64,000 nt of DNA, taken from positions 2,737,411 to 2,801,410 of the forward strand of contig NZ_CP078078.1 in assembly GCF_023101205.1 (NCBI RefSeq). The letters are read 5' to 3'. The position numbers and the translations under genes are program-made. The notes beneath the pieces were generated by a model. That model saw nothing but the letters and a program-made list of their open reading frames with translations, ran no database searches and had not been told where the DNA came from. The DNA comes from Microbacterium aurugineum. Lineage in GTDB: Bacteria > Actinomycetota > Actinomycetes > Actinomycetales > Microbacteriaceae. Numbering within the stretch: the stretch's first letter is position 1; each line of letters opens with the position of its first letter. Positions 27,180 to 35,902 of the stretch are shown here, one piece after another.

Positions 27180-27998
27180 TCAGTTGGCCGTGAAGTACTG
27201 GTCGTAGATCTTCTGGTACTCGCCGCTGTCGCGGAGATCCGCCAGTGCTCCGTTCACCGCGTCGAGCAGCGCGTCCTTCTCGCCCTTCGCGAAAGCGAAG
27301 CCATACGACTCGTCGGTCTCGTAGGTCTCGACGATCTTGTAGTTCGAGTCGGCCTTCTCGTGCTCGAGGTTCACCGGCTGGTCCTGCAGGATGGCCTCGA
27401 TCTGTCCGGCCTGCATGGCCGGCCACAGCTCACCGTCGGACGGATACTGCACGAGCTCTGCCTCAGGCGCGTTCTCGCCCGCATAGGCTTCGCCGGTCGT
27501 CCCCTGCTGCACGCCGACGTTCTTCCCGGCGAGGTCGTCGATGGACTCGATGCCCGAATCCGTGCGCACCAGGAGCGACTGCAGCGAGTCGTAGTAGGGG
27601 TCGGAGAAGTCGATGTTGGCCTTGCGCTCGTCGGTGATCGTCATGGCGGATGCCCCGACGTCGCACTGCCCGGCAGCGAGGGTGGTCCCGGACTGGAGCG
27701 CGTCGAAGCCCACGTCCTGTACCGAGAGCTCCAGGTCGAGCTGAGCGGCGATCGCGCCGAGCAGGTCGATGTCGAAGCCGGAATAGCCGGTCTCCGAGTT
27801 CGGGTCCTCAAACTCGAACGGCGGGTAGGGGATATCCGAGCAGACGGTGAGCGTACCCGCCTCGATCAAGCCGTAGTCGTCGCCCGCAGCCGGCTCACCA
27901 CCGCTGCCCGCGTCGGAGGATCCCGTCGCGCAGCCGGCGAGCGCGAGGGTGGCGGTCGCCGCGAGGGCGAGACCGGCGATGAGGTTACGACGAGGCAT
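27180..27998 (-). CDS. Polar amino-acid ABC importer binding lipoprotein
   Basis: A 272-residue family 3 solute-binding protein. Lipobox LAGC (C23), then the family pattern GTLTVCSDIPYPPFEFED, GYSGFDIDLLGAIA and a lobe-2 signature ITDERKANIDFSDPYYDS. The acidic and aromatic pocket fits a polar amino acid; the exact ligand is not readable. It is the first gene of the three-gene importer operon. Confidence 0.93.
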   Translation of the reverse strand: MPRRNLIAGLALAATATLALAGCATGSSDAGSGGEPAAGDDYGLIEAGTLTVCSDIPYPPFEFEDPNSETGYSGFDIDLLGAIAAQLDLELSVQDVGFDALQSGTTLAAGQCDVGASAMTITDERKANIDFSDPYYDSLQSLLVRTDSGIESIDDLAGKNVGVQQGTTGEAYAGENAPEAELVQYPSDGELWPAMQAGQIEAILQDQPVNLEHEKADSNYKIVETYETDESYGFAFAKGEKDALLDAVNGALADLRDSGEYQKIYDQYFTAN

Positions 27999-28068
27999 GT
28001 CGGCTCCTGTGAGTCGAGGGCGAATGTGACGCCCGGTGACGGGTAGGAGAACATCTAAACATGCGGTC

Positions 28069-28080
28069 GGTCACGTGACC
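28069..28080. promoter_or_regulatory. Palindrome upstream of the amino-acid importer
   Basis: GGTCACGTGACC is a perfect 12-bp palindrome about 70 bp before the binding-protein start, in the right place for a dimeric regulator. No regulator gene is adjacent, so its user is unknown. Confidence 0.3.
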
Positions 28081-28172
28081 AATGGCATCGGCGTCGCCGC
28101 ATATCACGTTTGTGTTGCGAGACCGCCGGGAAGACGGACGAAATCGAGTTCCTCGCAACCCGCGACGGAGTG

Positions 28173-28475
28173 TCAGACCTCGAAGTCGACGGCGACGCGC
28201 GATGCCACGACCGAGCGGATGTACGTGACGACCTCTTCGTGCGCGGGGTGCACCTGGTACTCCTCGATCGCCTCCACCGAGTCGAAGTCCGCGACCAGCG
28301 TCACGTCCCAGTTCGCCTCCGGGTACGCCATGTTGGCTCCGGCGGAGATCGAGAGGAGCTGCGGCACCACACCCTCGAGGGCGTTCAGGCGGCGCGCGGC
28401 TTCCTTCGCCTGCTCGGCACGCACGGTGGCGTCCTCGGCGGCGAGCTTCCAGGTCACGACATGGCGGATGGTCAC
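28173..28475 (-). CDS. Dabb (stress-responsive A/B barrel) domain protein
   Basis: A 100-residue dimeric ferredoxin-like A/B-barrel protein. It opens TIRHVVTWKL, has the family helix RRLNALEGVVPQLLSI and ends VVTYIRSVVASRVAVDFEV. Members range from heat-stable stress proteins to small enzymes; no function can be fixed here. The GTG at 28475, with GAAGGA upstream, overlaps the stop of the glutaredoxin-like gene, making it the third member of a translationally coupled cassette. Confidence 0.88.
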   Translation of the reverse strand: MTIRHVVTWKLAAEDATVRAEQAKEAARRLNALEGVVPQLLSISAGANMAYPEANWDVTLVADFDSVEAIEEYQVHPAHEEVVTYIRSVVASRVAVDFEV

Positions 28476-28768
28476 AGGGCTTCCTTCGACTCGGACTTCA
28501 TATCGCTGCGGACGGCTGTCTCCAGCGCTTCCCGCAGACGGTCCGGCGTCACGCGCCAGTGCGCATGCAACTCGCCGTCGATCAACAGGACCGGGATCTT
28601 CTCCCACCACAGCTCGTACAGGGCGGGGTCGTCGTTGATCGACGCCTCGACGATCTCGATCTGCTCCGCCGCCGCGTCCGGCAGTTCGGCGACGACGGCG
28701 TCGATCACCTCAGAAGCCACCTCACACAGATGGCAGTCGGGCTTGCGGATCAGGGTCAGCGTGGTCAC
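28472..28768 (-). CDS. Glutaredoxin-like (DUF836) thiol protein
   Basis: A 98-residue thioredoxin-fold protein of the DUF836 type. Its active site is CHLC (in RKPDCHLCEVA) near the N-terminus, and the cis-Pro motif appears as KIPVLLIDGE. It probably reduces disulfides or mixed thiols in the cytoplasm; actinobacteria use mycothiol, so it may serve mycothiolated proteins. The GTG at 28768 overlaps the rhodanese stop upstream and its stop overlaps the Dabb start. Confidence 0.88.
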   Translation of the reverse strand: MTTLTLIRKPDCHLCEVASEVIDAVVAELPDAAAEQIEIVEASINDDPALYELWWEKIPVLLIDGELHAHWRVTPDRLREALETAVRSDMKSESKEAL

Positions 28769-29067
28769 GCCGACGGCACCTCGACGGCACGTCCCTGCGA
28801 GATCCACTCACCGGTGCCACCCTCGACGTTCGTCGCGTCGTACCCGCGGGACTCCAGCGCCTCGACGACCCGCGCCGAACGGCCGCCGGCCTGGCAGATC
28901 ACGTCGAACGCCTCCGATGGCAACTCCTCGAGCCGGTTGCCGATCTCGGACATCGGGATGTTGACGGCACCGGGCACGTGGCCTGCGGCGAACTCGTCCA
29001 CCTCCCGGACATCGATGAGCGGGACACCGGAGCGCTCGGCGAGTTCGGTGACGGTGATCGACTTCAT
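28765..29067 (-). CDS. Single-domain rhodanese
   Basis: A 100-residue sulfurtransferase domain: PLIDVREVDEFAAGHVPGAV is the conserved CH2A motif, and the catalytic loop is CQAGGRSA with the sulfur-accepting Cys. It can carry a persulfide to an acceptor. ATG at 29067 with GAGAGGA upstream. It heads a three-gene overlapping unit with a glutaredoxin-like and a Dabb protein, which suggests a role in sulfur transfer or thiol repair. Confidence 0.92.
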   Translation of the reverse strand: MKSITVTELAERSGVPLIDVREVDEFAAGHVPGAVNIPMSEIGNRLEELPSEAFDVICQAGGRSARVVEALESRGYDATNVEGGTGEWISQGRAVEVPSA

Positions 29068-29100
29068 GACATCCTCTCGGCGGTGGAGATCTGTGGGCAG

Positions 29101-29139
29101 AGACACAAAGCGCCCGTCCGAAGACAGGCGCTCGTGTCT
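29101..29139 (-). terminator. Hairpin after the bS22 gene
   Basis: GCGCCCGTC (29110-29118) pairs with GACAGGCGC (29123-29131) around a tetraloop, with outer AGACAC/GTGTCT also pairing. It starts 7 bp after the bS22 stop on the minus strand. Confidence 0.65.
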
Positions 29140-29145
29140 GGTCGC

Positions 29146-29244
29146 TTACTTCTTGTTGCGACGCTGGTGGCGAGTCTTACGAAGCAGCTTGCGGTGCTTC
29201 TTCTTCGCCATGCGCTTGCGGCGCTTCTTGATGACAGAACCCAC
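29146..29244 (-). CDS. 30S ribosomal protein bS22 (AURKAIP1/COX24-like), 32 residues
   Basis: A tiny, extremely basic protein: it starts MGSVIKKRRKRM with KKKHRKLLRKTR following, the near-invariant sequence of the actinobacterial small-subunit protein bS22 known from mycobacterial ribosomes, which binds near the decoding centre. The start is GTG at 29244 and the stop TAA at 29146-29148. The gene stands alone, with a hairpin downstream and about 120 bp to the next gene. Of all genes in the window this is the easiest to miss by length. Confidence 0.95.
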   Translation of the reverse strand: MGSVIKKRRKRMAKKKHRKLLRKTRHQRRNKK

Positions 29245-29367
29245 GGAAACCTCACTAAGTCAGGGGCTGGGTGTCCCCGAAATCGGACACCCGGGTACGG
29301 GCACGGAAAAATGCCTCGGATCAGTCTAGCAAACCCGACGGCGTGCGCCGTGCGGCCTCGCGTCGAC

Positions 29368-29559
29368 TCACCCGACGTCGGCGATGGGGCGCTGCAGCGC
29401 GTCGGCCACGGCCGACTCCGGTACGCGGTAGCTCCGCCCGAAGCGGACGGCTGGCAGTTCCCCGGCGTGCACCAGCCGATACACGGTCATCTTGGACACG
29501 CGCATGATTTCGGCGACCTCGGCCACCGTGAGGAATCGGACGTCTGGAACCTCGGGCAT
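29368..29559 (-). CDS. Excisionase-type helix-turn-helix DNA-binding protein
   Basis: A 63-residue MerR/BldC-like winged helix without effector domain: FLTVAEVAEIMRVSKMTVYR is the helix-turn-helix, followed by the wing AVRFGRSYRVPESAV. The form is very common and conserved in actinobacterial chromosomes, usually outside prophages, where related proteins control development or cell-cycle genes. I chose the ATG at 29559; one at 29586 adds nine residues of low similarity. Confidence 0.9.
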   Translation of the reverse strand: MPEVPDVRFLTVAEVAEIMRVSKMTVYRLVHAGELPAVRFGRSYRVPESAVADALQRPIADVG

Positions 29560-29909
29560 CCCACGTACCCCTTTCTCGATGTGCACACTCTATGGGGTAG
29601 CTGGGACACCTGTAAACCCGTGTGACTCATGTGATCAGTGGGGCATCGGCGGGATCCTCAGCCAGGAAACTCGCGCAGGCCTCCGGCACCCGCTCCCGCC
29701 GTCCAGCCGAGACATAGGCGTCGCTCGCCTTTCGCTCAGCCGCGACTGCCACTGTCAGTGCAGGACTCGCGCCGGCACCGCGCCGAGTCCTCGCGGATCT
29801 GGGGATCCGCGGATCGCCCCTGACGTCATGCCCCCCGGCCGTCAGGGGCGAGGCGTTTCCGGGCACGCCACACGAGCGGCCACACCGCGACGCGAACCGT
29901 CGATGAGGC
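29560..29909. other. Intergenic 350 bp with hairpin cluster
   Basis: The stretch lies between the helix-turn-helix start and the end of the ArsR gene. Three successive hairpins are annotated separately at 29762-29850. A 41-codon minus-strand frame at 29627-29752 (GTG start) has plausible composition but no ribosome site, so I do not call it. Otherwise nothing is supported. Confidence 0.5.
29762..29850. repeat. Three adjacent hairpins
   Basis: AGGACTCG/CGAGTCCT (29762-29769 with 29784-29791), CGCGGATC/GATCCGCG (29792-29799 with 29804-29811) and CGCCCCTGACG/CGTCAGGGGCG (29815-29825 with 29840-29850) follow each other almost without gaps. The third, nearest the ArsR stop, may be its terminator; the other two are unexplained. 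Confidence 0.7.
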
Positions 29910-30326
29910 TCAGCCGCCGAATCGCTTGAGCGCCGAGGTGACGACGTGCTTGGCGGATGCCGCGGCGCGCCCGACGACCTCGGCGGCATGTGCTGCACTG
30001 TCGGGAAGCGGGCCACCGGGGTAGTCGATGTCCGGGGCCGCGTCGCCGTACGCATCGACCAGGAACGGAACGAGCCAGTCATCGACGACTCCGAGCGGTT
30101 CGACCGCGAGGCTGTAGAACCGGCGCTGTCCGTCTTCGCGCACGGACACCAGTTCGGCATCGCGAAGAACCTTGAGGTGCTTCGAGACGGTGGGCTGGCT
30201 GATGCCCAGATCGGCGACGATCTGGCTGACACTCGTGCCGGTCTCCCCTTCGGACATGTGCCGCAGCAGGAGCTGGAGGATGTCGCGCCTCGTACCGTCT
30301 GCGATCACGTCGAAGATGTCCGTCAT
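29910..30326 (-). CDS. ArsR-family transcriptional regulator
   Basis: A 138-residue winged-helix repressor: FDVIADGTRRDILQLLL opens the domain and ISQPTVSKHLKVLRDAELV is the recognition helix region, with the wing REDGQRRFYSL. The C-terminal third (after residue 90) is acidic then Ala-rich and carries none of the usual metal-binding cysteines, so it probably answers to something other than a metal, or acts constitutively. ATG at 30326. It is divergent from trkH with 106 bp between the starts, and may control it; that is inference. Confidence 0.88.
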   Translation of the reverse strand: MTDIFDVIADGTRRDILQLLLRHMSEGETGTSVSQIVADLGISQPTVSKHLKVLRDAELVSVREDGQRRFYSLAVEPLGVVDDWLVPFLVDAYGDAAPDIDYPGGPLPDSAAHAAEVVGRAAASAKHVVTSALKRFGG

Positions 30327-30432
30327 GTGATCAGGGTAGTCGGCTCCGGCACGGAGTACCATGACGGAGGCTCGGCTGACCGGCGCCGTGCGACCGTGGG
30401 GCGCGTCCGAGAGAGAAGATGAGGGGGCAGCG

Positions 30433-31863
30433 ATGTCGGGCATCGTTTCGGCGTCGTCCCCAGGACAGGGTCTGTCGGGCATCGCCGGCCGTGCGAGGCA
30501 GATCCTCACCTCCTCGCCCTCCCGTTTCGCGATCGTCGTCTTCGCGCTCCTGATCCTCGTGTTCACGGTTCTCCTGTCGCTACCGATCGCGTCCGCCAGC
30601 GGCACCGTCACCCCGCTGAGCGACGCCCTCTTCACGGCCATGTCGACGATCTGCGTCACCGGCCTGTCGACCGTGGACATGGCGAACCACTGGTCGCCGT
30701 TCGGGCACGTCGTCGTCTTCCTCGGCGTGAACATCGGCGGTATCGGCGTCCTCACCCTCGCGTCCCTCATGGGGATGCTCATCTCGAAGCGCTTGGGGCT
30801 GCGGGCCAAACTGCTGGCGGCCGGCGACACGAACCCTCTGCGCGCGCACGGGGGCGTGGTGAACGAGAGCCAGACGGTGCGCCTGGGCGAGGTCGGCCAG
30901 CTGCTCACGACCGTCGCGGTATCGGCGCTCATCATCGAGGCCACGCTCGCCGTTCTGCTCTACCCCGCCCTCGTGATGGCGGAGGTCAACCCCATCGCGG
31001 CGCTCTGGGAGGCCCCGTACTTCGCGGCCATGGCCTTCACCAACACCGGCTTCGCCCCGAACGACGGCGGTGTGGCCGTGTTCGGCGACGACTACCTCGT
31101 GCTCTCTCTCCTCATGGTGGGCGTGTTCCTCGGCAGCATCGGCTTCCCCGTCATCTACTCGCTCGCCAAACACGTCTGGCACGTCAAGCGCTGGTCGCTG
31201 CACACCAAGCTCACCCTCGTCACCACGGTGCTCCTGTTCATCCTGGGTGCGGCCGTCTTCGTCGTCCTGGAGTTCGACAACCCGAAGACGTTCGGGTCGA
31301 TGGATGCCGCCGACACGACGTTCCAGGCCTTCTTCCTCTCGGCGATGACCCGATCCGGTGGCTTCAGCGTGATCGATATGGACGATCTGAACGGCTCCTC
31401 CCTGCTCGCGGCCAGCATGCTGATGTTCGTGGGCGGCGGCTCGGCGTCGACGGCGGGCGGCATCAAGGTCACCACCCTGGCCGTCCTCGCGATCGCCGTG
31501 TGGTCGGAGGCGAAGGGGCGTCAGTCCGTCGAGGCCTTCGGGCGGCGCATCCCGAGCGACGTGCAACGTGTGGCCCTCAGCGTCGTCGCGTGGGGGGCGA
31601 CCATCGTCGCGCTGTCGACCATCGTGATCGCCCAGCTCACCAAGGAGGAGATCAGCCACGTCCTGTTCGATGTGATCTCGGCCTTCGGCACCGTCGGGCT
31701 GTCGACGGGGCTCACCGCGGATCTGCCCGATTCAGCCTCCTACGTCATGGCCGCGACCATCTTCATGGGGCGCGTTGGTACAGTGACTCTCGCCGCGGCG
31801 GTCGCCGCGACATCGCGAACGCAGTACTACTCACTGCCCGTGGAAAGGCCGATCGTTGGTTGA
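30433..31863 (+). CDS. TrkH/KtrB-family potassium uptake membrane protein
   Basis: The ion-conducting subunit of a Trk/Ktr potassium system, 476 residues. It shows the four-fold M1-P-M2 repeat: selectivity-filter regions are visible as TAMSTICVTGLSTVD, FAAMAFTNTGFAPN, FLSAMTRSGGFSVID and ISAFGTVGLSTGLT, each with its central Gly. The length and absence of extra N-terminal helices suggest the KtrB-like type. ATG at 30433 with a GAGGGGG site. Its last codons overlap the start of the gating subunit gene. Confidence 0.93.
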   Translation: MSGIVSASSPGQGLSGIAGRARQILTSSPSRFAIVVFALLILVFTVLLSLPIASASGTVTPLSDALFTAMSTICVTGLSTVDMANHWSPFGHVVVFLGVNIGGIGVLTLASLMGMLISKRLGLRAKLLAAGDTNPLRAHGGVVNESQTVRLGEVGQLLTTVAVSALIIEATLAVLLYPALVMAEVNPIAALWEAPYFAAMAFTNTGFAPNDGGVAVFGDDYLVLSLLMVGVFLGSIGFPVIYSLAKHVWHVKRWSLHTKLTLVTTVLLFILGAAVFVVLEFDNPKTFGSMDAADTTFQAFFLSAMTRSGGFSVIDMDDLNGSSLLAASMLMFVGGGSASTAGGIKVTTLAVLAIAVWSEAKGRQSVEAFGRRIPSDVQRVALSVVAWGATIVALSTIVIAQLTKEEISHVLFDVISAFGTVGLSTGLTADLPDSASYVMAATIFMGRVGTVTLAAAVAATSRTQYYSLPVERPIVG

Positions 31864-32527
31864 AGTCCTCCGGGGCGACGCTCCCGTCCTCGTCATCGGT
31901 CTCGGCCGCTTCGGCGCCGCCTGCGCCGGAGAGCTCGACCGTCTCGACCGCGAGGTGCTCGCGATCGACGACAACCTCGAACTCGTGCAGAAGTGGTCCG
32001 ACCGCGTCACGCACACCGTGCAGGCCGACGCGAAGAACATCGATGCGCTCCGCCAGATCGGTGCGCAGGACTTCCAGGTCGCGGTCGTCGCCGTCGGCTC
32101 CTCGATCGAGGCGTCCGTGCTGATCACGGCCAACCTCGTCGACCTCAAGGTGCCGCAGATCTGGGCCAAGGCCGTGTCCCAGTCCCACGGCAAGATCCTG
32201 GCCCGTGTCGGCGCGAACCACGTCATCTACCCGGAGCGCGAGGCCGGCGAGCGCGTGGCGCACCTGGTGAGCGGACGGATGCTCGACTTCATCCGCTTCG
32301 ATGACGACTTCGTGCTCGCCAAGATGTACCCGCCGAAGTTCATCCGCGGCGTCGGCTTGAACGAGTCGGGCGTCCGCTCGAAGTACAAGGTCACCGTCGT
32401 CGGGGTGAAGAGCCCCGGCAAGCCGTTCCGCTACGCCGAGGCGAACACGATCGTCACCAACCACGACCTCATCATCGTGTCGGGCACCAACAGCGACATC
32501 GAGCGTTTCGCTGCACTCGACCGCTGA
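31856..32527 (+). CDS. TrkA/KtrA-family potassium channel gating subunit
   Basis: A 223-residue cytoplasmic ring protein that gates the TrkH-type channel in response to nucleotides. The RCK_N domain has the Rossmann motif VLVIGLGRFG followed by the acidic ribose-binding end LAIDDN; the RCK_C domain covers roughly residues 135-220. I use the TTG at 31856, which overlaps the trkH stop by eight bases; no better start lies downstream before the Rossmann motif. Confidence 0.92.
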   Translation: MVEVLRGDAPVLVIGLGRFGAACAGELDRLDREVLAIDDNLELVQKWSDRVTHTVQADAKNIDALRQIGAQDFQVAVVAVGSSIEASVLITANLVDLKVPQIWAKAVSQSHGKILARVGANHVIYPEREAGERVAHLVSGRMLDFIRFDDDFVLAKMYPPKFIRGVGLNESGVRSKYKVTVVGVKSPGKPFRYAEANTIVTNHDLIIVSGTNSDIERFAALDR

Positions 32528-32605
32528 CGGCGGGACCCACCCCGGATCCACGACTCCCCCTCAGGGCGGACGCGCAGACGACCCGTCCGTGGTGGGATGG
32601 AGGGC

Positions 32606-33382
32606 ATGACCGACCACACAACGGCCCCACCCGTCCTCGCCCTCCGCGGGCTCCACAAGCAGTTCGGGCCGAAGGTCGCCGTCGACAACCTCTCCCTCGA
32701 CGTGCCGGCCGGATCGATGCTCGGACTCCTCGGACCGAACGGCGCGGGCAAGACCACGACCCTCGCCATGGCGACCGGACTGTTGCGTCCGGACGCCGGG
32801 AACGCGTGGGTGCTCGGTGCGGATGTGTGGCAGAACCCCGCCGAAGCCAAGGCGCGCATGGGCGTGCTCCCCGATGGCATCCGCATGCTCGACCGGCTCT
32901 CCGGCGCAGAGCTGCTGCGCTACACGGGCCTGCTGCGGGGCATGCCCGAGGCTGACGTGGCATCGCGCACCGAAGAGCTCCTCGCCGCCCTCGGCCTCAC
33001 CGATGCGCGTGATCGCCTCGTCGTGGACTACTCGGCGGGCATGCGCAAGAAGATCGGCCTCGCGTGCGCCCTGATCCATGCGCCGCGACTCCTGATCCTG
33101 GACGAGCCCCTCGAGGCGGTCGATCCTGTGTCGGGCGAGACGATCCGCCAGATCCTGCGCGCGTTCGTCGACGGCGGCGGCACGGTGGTGCTCTCCAGCC
33201 ACGTGATGGAGCTCGTCGAGTCGATGTGCGACCGGGTCGCCATCGTCGCGGAGGGTCGTCTGCTCGCGCACGGCACGCTGGATGAGGTGCGCGCCGGTCT
33301 CACGCTTCAGCAGCGGTTCCTGGCCCTGGTGGGCGCACACGATCTCGGGACGGAGACACTCGCGTGGTTGCGCTCCTCGTAA
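32606..33382 (+). CDS. ABC exporter ATP-binding protein
   Basis: A 258-residue ATPase of the ABC-2 type. Walker A GPNGAGKTT, Walker B LLILDEPLEAVD (the D-loop region reads EPLEAVDPVSG) and H-loop VLSSHVMELV are present; the signature motif is the variant YSAGMRKK rather than LSGGQ, as often seen in this class. ATG at 32606 with GGAGGG directly upstream. It overlaps the downstream permease gene by 19 bp. The cargo is unknown. Confidence 0.9.
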   Translation: MTDHTTAPPVLALRGLHKQFGPKVAVDNLSLDVPAGSMLGLLGPNGAGKTTTLAMATGLLRPDAGNAWVLGADVWQNPAEAKARMGVLPDGIRMLDRLSGAELLRYTGLLRGMPEADVASRTEELLAALGLTDARDRLVVDYSAGMRKKIGLACALIHAPRLLILDEPLEAVDPVSGETIRQILRAFVDGGGTVVLSSHVMELVESMCDRVAIVAEGRLLAHGTLDEVRAGLTLQQRFLALVGAHDLGTETLAWLRSS

Positions 33383-34956
33383 GCCTGCGCTGGCGGCAGC
33401 TGGGCCACCAGCTCTCGCGCAACCCCTGGATGATCGTGACCCTGGTCCTCACTGGGATGATCGCCCTGGGCATGCTCGCGGGTCTGACGGCAGCACTCGT
33501 GGCGCTGCGCTTCGCCGCCCCCGAGGCCGCGGTCACCGTCATGGTCCTCGCCGGCACTGTGCTGGTCGTCGGGTGGTGGGTCGGGTCGATCCTGGTGAGC
33601 GGTGATGATTCGCTGGCCCCCGAGCGATTCGCTCTGCTCCCCCTCACCGCCGGAGCCCTGCTGCCCGGACTGGTCGTCGCCGGCGCGACGACCATCGGGG
33701 GCGTCGGCACGATCACGGCACTGCTGCTCATGCTCCTCGGCTGGTCGATCAGCCTTCCGGCACTGCTCAGCGCTCTGATCCTCGCACCCGTCGCCGTCGT
33801 GACGTGTGTGCTGGGCGCCCGTGTGGTGAGCGGGGTCCTCGCCGGGTGGTTGGCCCGCCGTGGCACCCGCGACCTCGTCGTGATCCTGGGGGTGCTGCTC
33901 GTCGCCTCCTCCGGCCTGCTGCTCAACCTCGGCATGGGTGCGCTGTTCCGGGTGAACGACATCGGCGGGGCGTTCACCGCCGTCACCGACATCGTCGGCT
34001 GGACGCCCATCGGCGCGGTGTTCGGCGTCTCTGCGTCGGTCGCGCAGGGCGACTACCTCTCCGCAGCACTCCGCCTGCTCATCGCCCTGGCGACGGTCAT
34101 CGCCCTATGGTTCGCGGCACGGGGACTGCTCGCCGCACGCCTCGTCGCCCCGATCCAGAACAGCGGCGGAGGACGTGTACGCTCCGGTGGTCTGCTGGAC
34201 CGGGTCCTGCCGGCCACTCCGACCGGCGCCATCGCCGCACGCACACTGCGATATTTCCGCCGCGACCCTCGACAGGTCGTGAACATCGTGATGATGCTGC
34301 TCCTGCCCGCGATCTTCATCGGGCTCGCGCTCATGAACGGACTGCAGGACGAGTCCGTCGGATTCGGGCCCGCACTCACGCTGATCCCGACGATCAACGC
34401 GCTCCTCACCGGCACCATCATCCAGATGGCGATCGCCTACGACAACGACGCGATCGCCGCCCACATCCTGGGCGGCGTCCGCGGCGCCCAGGATAGGGCG
34501 GGACGACTGCTCGGATTCGGGCTGATCGCCGTGCCCCTGACCCTCGTGCTGTGCGTCGCCACCTGCCTGCTCGCCGGCCGGATGGACCTGCTGCCCGGCA
34601 GCCTCGGGTCGGCGCTCGGACTGACGGCGATCTCGGCCGGCGCAGGCGCCTGGGTGGGCAGCTTCCTCCCGGGTCGCGCTCCCGCGCCCGAGGCCAACCC
34701 GCTCGGTCGCGGCTCCTCCGGTGGCGTGCAGTCGCTTCTCGCGATGATCGTCATCGGACCGATCACGCTGTTCGTCGGCGCACCCGCCCTCGGGTTCGCG
34801 ATCGCGGGGATCTGGAATCCTGCGCTGGGCTGGGTCAGCCTCGCGTGCGGTGTCGTGCTCGGCGCGCTCGCCCTGTGGGGTGGGACGGTGCTCGGAGGCA
34901 GCATCCTCAACCGACGCTGGCCCGAAGTGCTCGCCGAGGTCGCCAGCGAGAGCTAG
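33364..34956 (+). CDS. ABC exporter membrane protein, about 12 segments
   Basis: A 530-residue hydrophobic protein with about twelve membrane segments and a hydrophilic middle loop (residues 260-300, ending TGAIAARTLRYFRRDPRQV). It is the permease partner of the preceding ATPase, whose end it overlaps; its GTG start is at 33364. The family is broad (antibiotic, lipid or peptide export) and no substrate is indicated. Confidence 0.85.
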   Translation: MVALLVSLRWRQLGHQLSRNPWMIVTLVLTGMIALGMLAGLTAALVALRFAAPEAAVTVMVLAGTVLVVGWWVGSILVSGDDSLAPERFALLPLTAGALLPGLVVAGATTIGGVGTITALLLMLLGWSISLPALLSALILAPVAVVTCVLGARVVSGVLAGWLARRGTRDLVVILGVLLVASSGLLLNLGMGALFRVNDIGGAFTAVTDIVGWTPIGAVFGVSASVAQGDYLSAALRLLIALATVIALWFAARGLLAARLVAPIQNSGGGRVRSGGLLDRVLPATPTGAIAARTLRYFRRDPRQVVNIVMMLLLPAIFIGLALMNGLQDESVGFGPALTLIPTINALLTGTIIQMAIAYDNDAIAAHILGGVRGAQDRAGRLLGFGLIAVPLTLVLCVATCLLAGRMDLLPGSLGSALGLTAISAGAGAWVGSFLPGRAPAPEANPLGRGSSGGVQSLLAMIVIGPITLFVGAPALGFAIAGIWNPALGWVSLACGVVLGALALWGGTVLGGSILNRRWPEVLAEVASES

Positions 34957-35002
34957 CGACCTCGTGCACCGATAGGGGGGTGCCGATCCGCCGGGGCCCG
35001 GC

Positions 35003-35842
35003 TTAGGCTCCGGCGGCGAGTTCCTTCGCCCGCGCGAGTGCGGCGGCGGCGGCATCGGAGAAAGTGCGGTCGAGGTGCGCGTCCTGCAGCACCGCGACAG
35101 CCCGCTCCGTCGTCCCCTTCGGACTCGTGACGCGGCGACGCAGCTCGGCAGGGTCCTCTCCCAAGGCGTCGAGCAGTGCGGTCGCGCCGATGAATGTCTG
35201 CTCCACCATCAGCCTGGCGTCGACATCCTCGAAGCCCATGCCGACGGCTGCCTTCGTGAACTCCTCGATCAGCAGATACACGTAGGCCGGACCCGATCCC
35301 GAGATCGTCGACAGCGCGTCGATCTGAGACTCCGGCACCTCGACGACGGCGCCGACGGTCTCGAACAGACGACGCACGAGCGACAGATCGTCCGCGGTCG
35401 CGGCGGCGCCTGCGGCGAGACCGGTGACGCCCTTGCGCACCGTCGACGGAGTGTTCGGCATCGACCGGATCACGCGGGCATCGGGGCCGAGCACATCGGC
35501 GAAGGTCTGCAGCGTGACACCGGCGGCGACACTCACCACGATCGCGTCGGCGGCGAGGTGCGGGGCGATCTCGCGCAGCAGGTCGGGCACCATCGCCGGC
35601 TTGACGCCGACCAGGACGATGCGCGCGCCCGCAGCGGCCTCGACGTTGCCGTCCGGCCGCTCTGCGAGTGCGATGCTGGTGACGCCTTCGAGCCCTTCGA
35701 ACGCCTCCGCCTTCTCCGCGGTGCGGTTCGTCGCGGTGATCCCGCCGTCGATCCGGATGCCCGACGCGACCACTCCGCGCAGGATCGCACCGCCCATCGA
35801 GCCGGCACCGAGGAAAGCGAGGGAAGGAAGCGAGTCAGCCAT
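35003..35842 (-). CDS. proC: Pyrroline-5-carboxylate reductase
   Basis: Catalyses the last step of proline synthesis, reducing pyrroline-5-carboxylate with NAD(P)H. The 279-residue protein has the Rossmann loop FLGAGSMGGAI, the conserved IRSMPNTP and the C-terminal signature DALSTISGSGPAYVYLLIE. Length is right for the family. The gene stands alone, convergent with the exporter and divergent from the CDF transporter. Confidence 0.96.
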   Translation of the reverse strand: MADSLPSLAFLGAGSMGGAILRGVVASGIRIDGGITATNRTAEKAEAFEGLEGVTSIALAERPDGNVEAAAGARIVLVGVKPAMVPDLLREIAPHLAADAIVVSVAAGVTLQTFADVLGPDARVIRSMPNTPSTVRKGVTGLAAGAAATADDLSLVRRLFETVGAVVEVPESQIDALSTISGSGPAYVYLLIEEFTKAAVGMGFEDVDARLMVEQTFIGATALLDALGEDPAELRRRVTSPKGTTERAVAVLQDAHLDRTFSDAAAAALARAKELAAGA

Positions 35843-35902
35843 GTCGTCATCCTACGGCGGGCACTCCCTGCATCCTCCGGTGGGCGGTTCTAGACTCGTC
35901 CC

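Noticed and set aside
29627..29752. 41-residue minus-strand ORF (GTG start)
   Set aside because: Plausible composition but no ribosome site, no recognisable similarity and a crowded hairpin region upstream.
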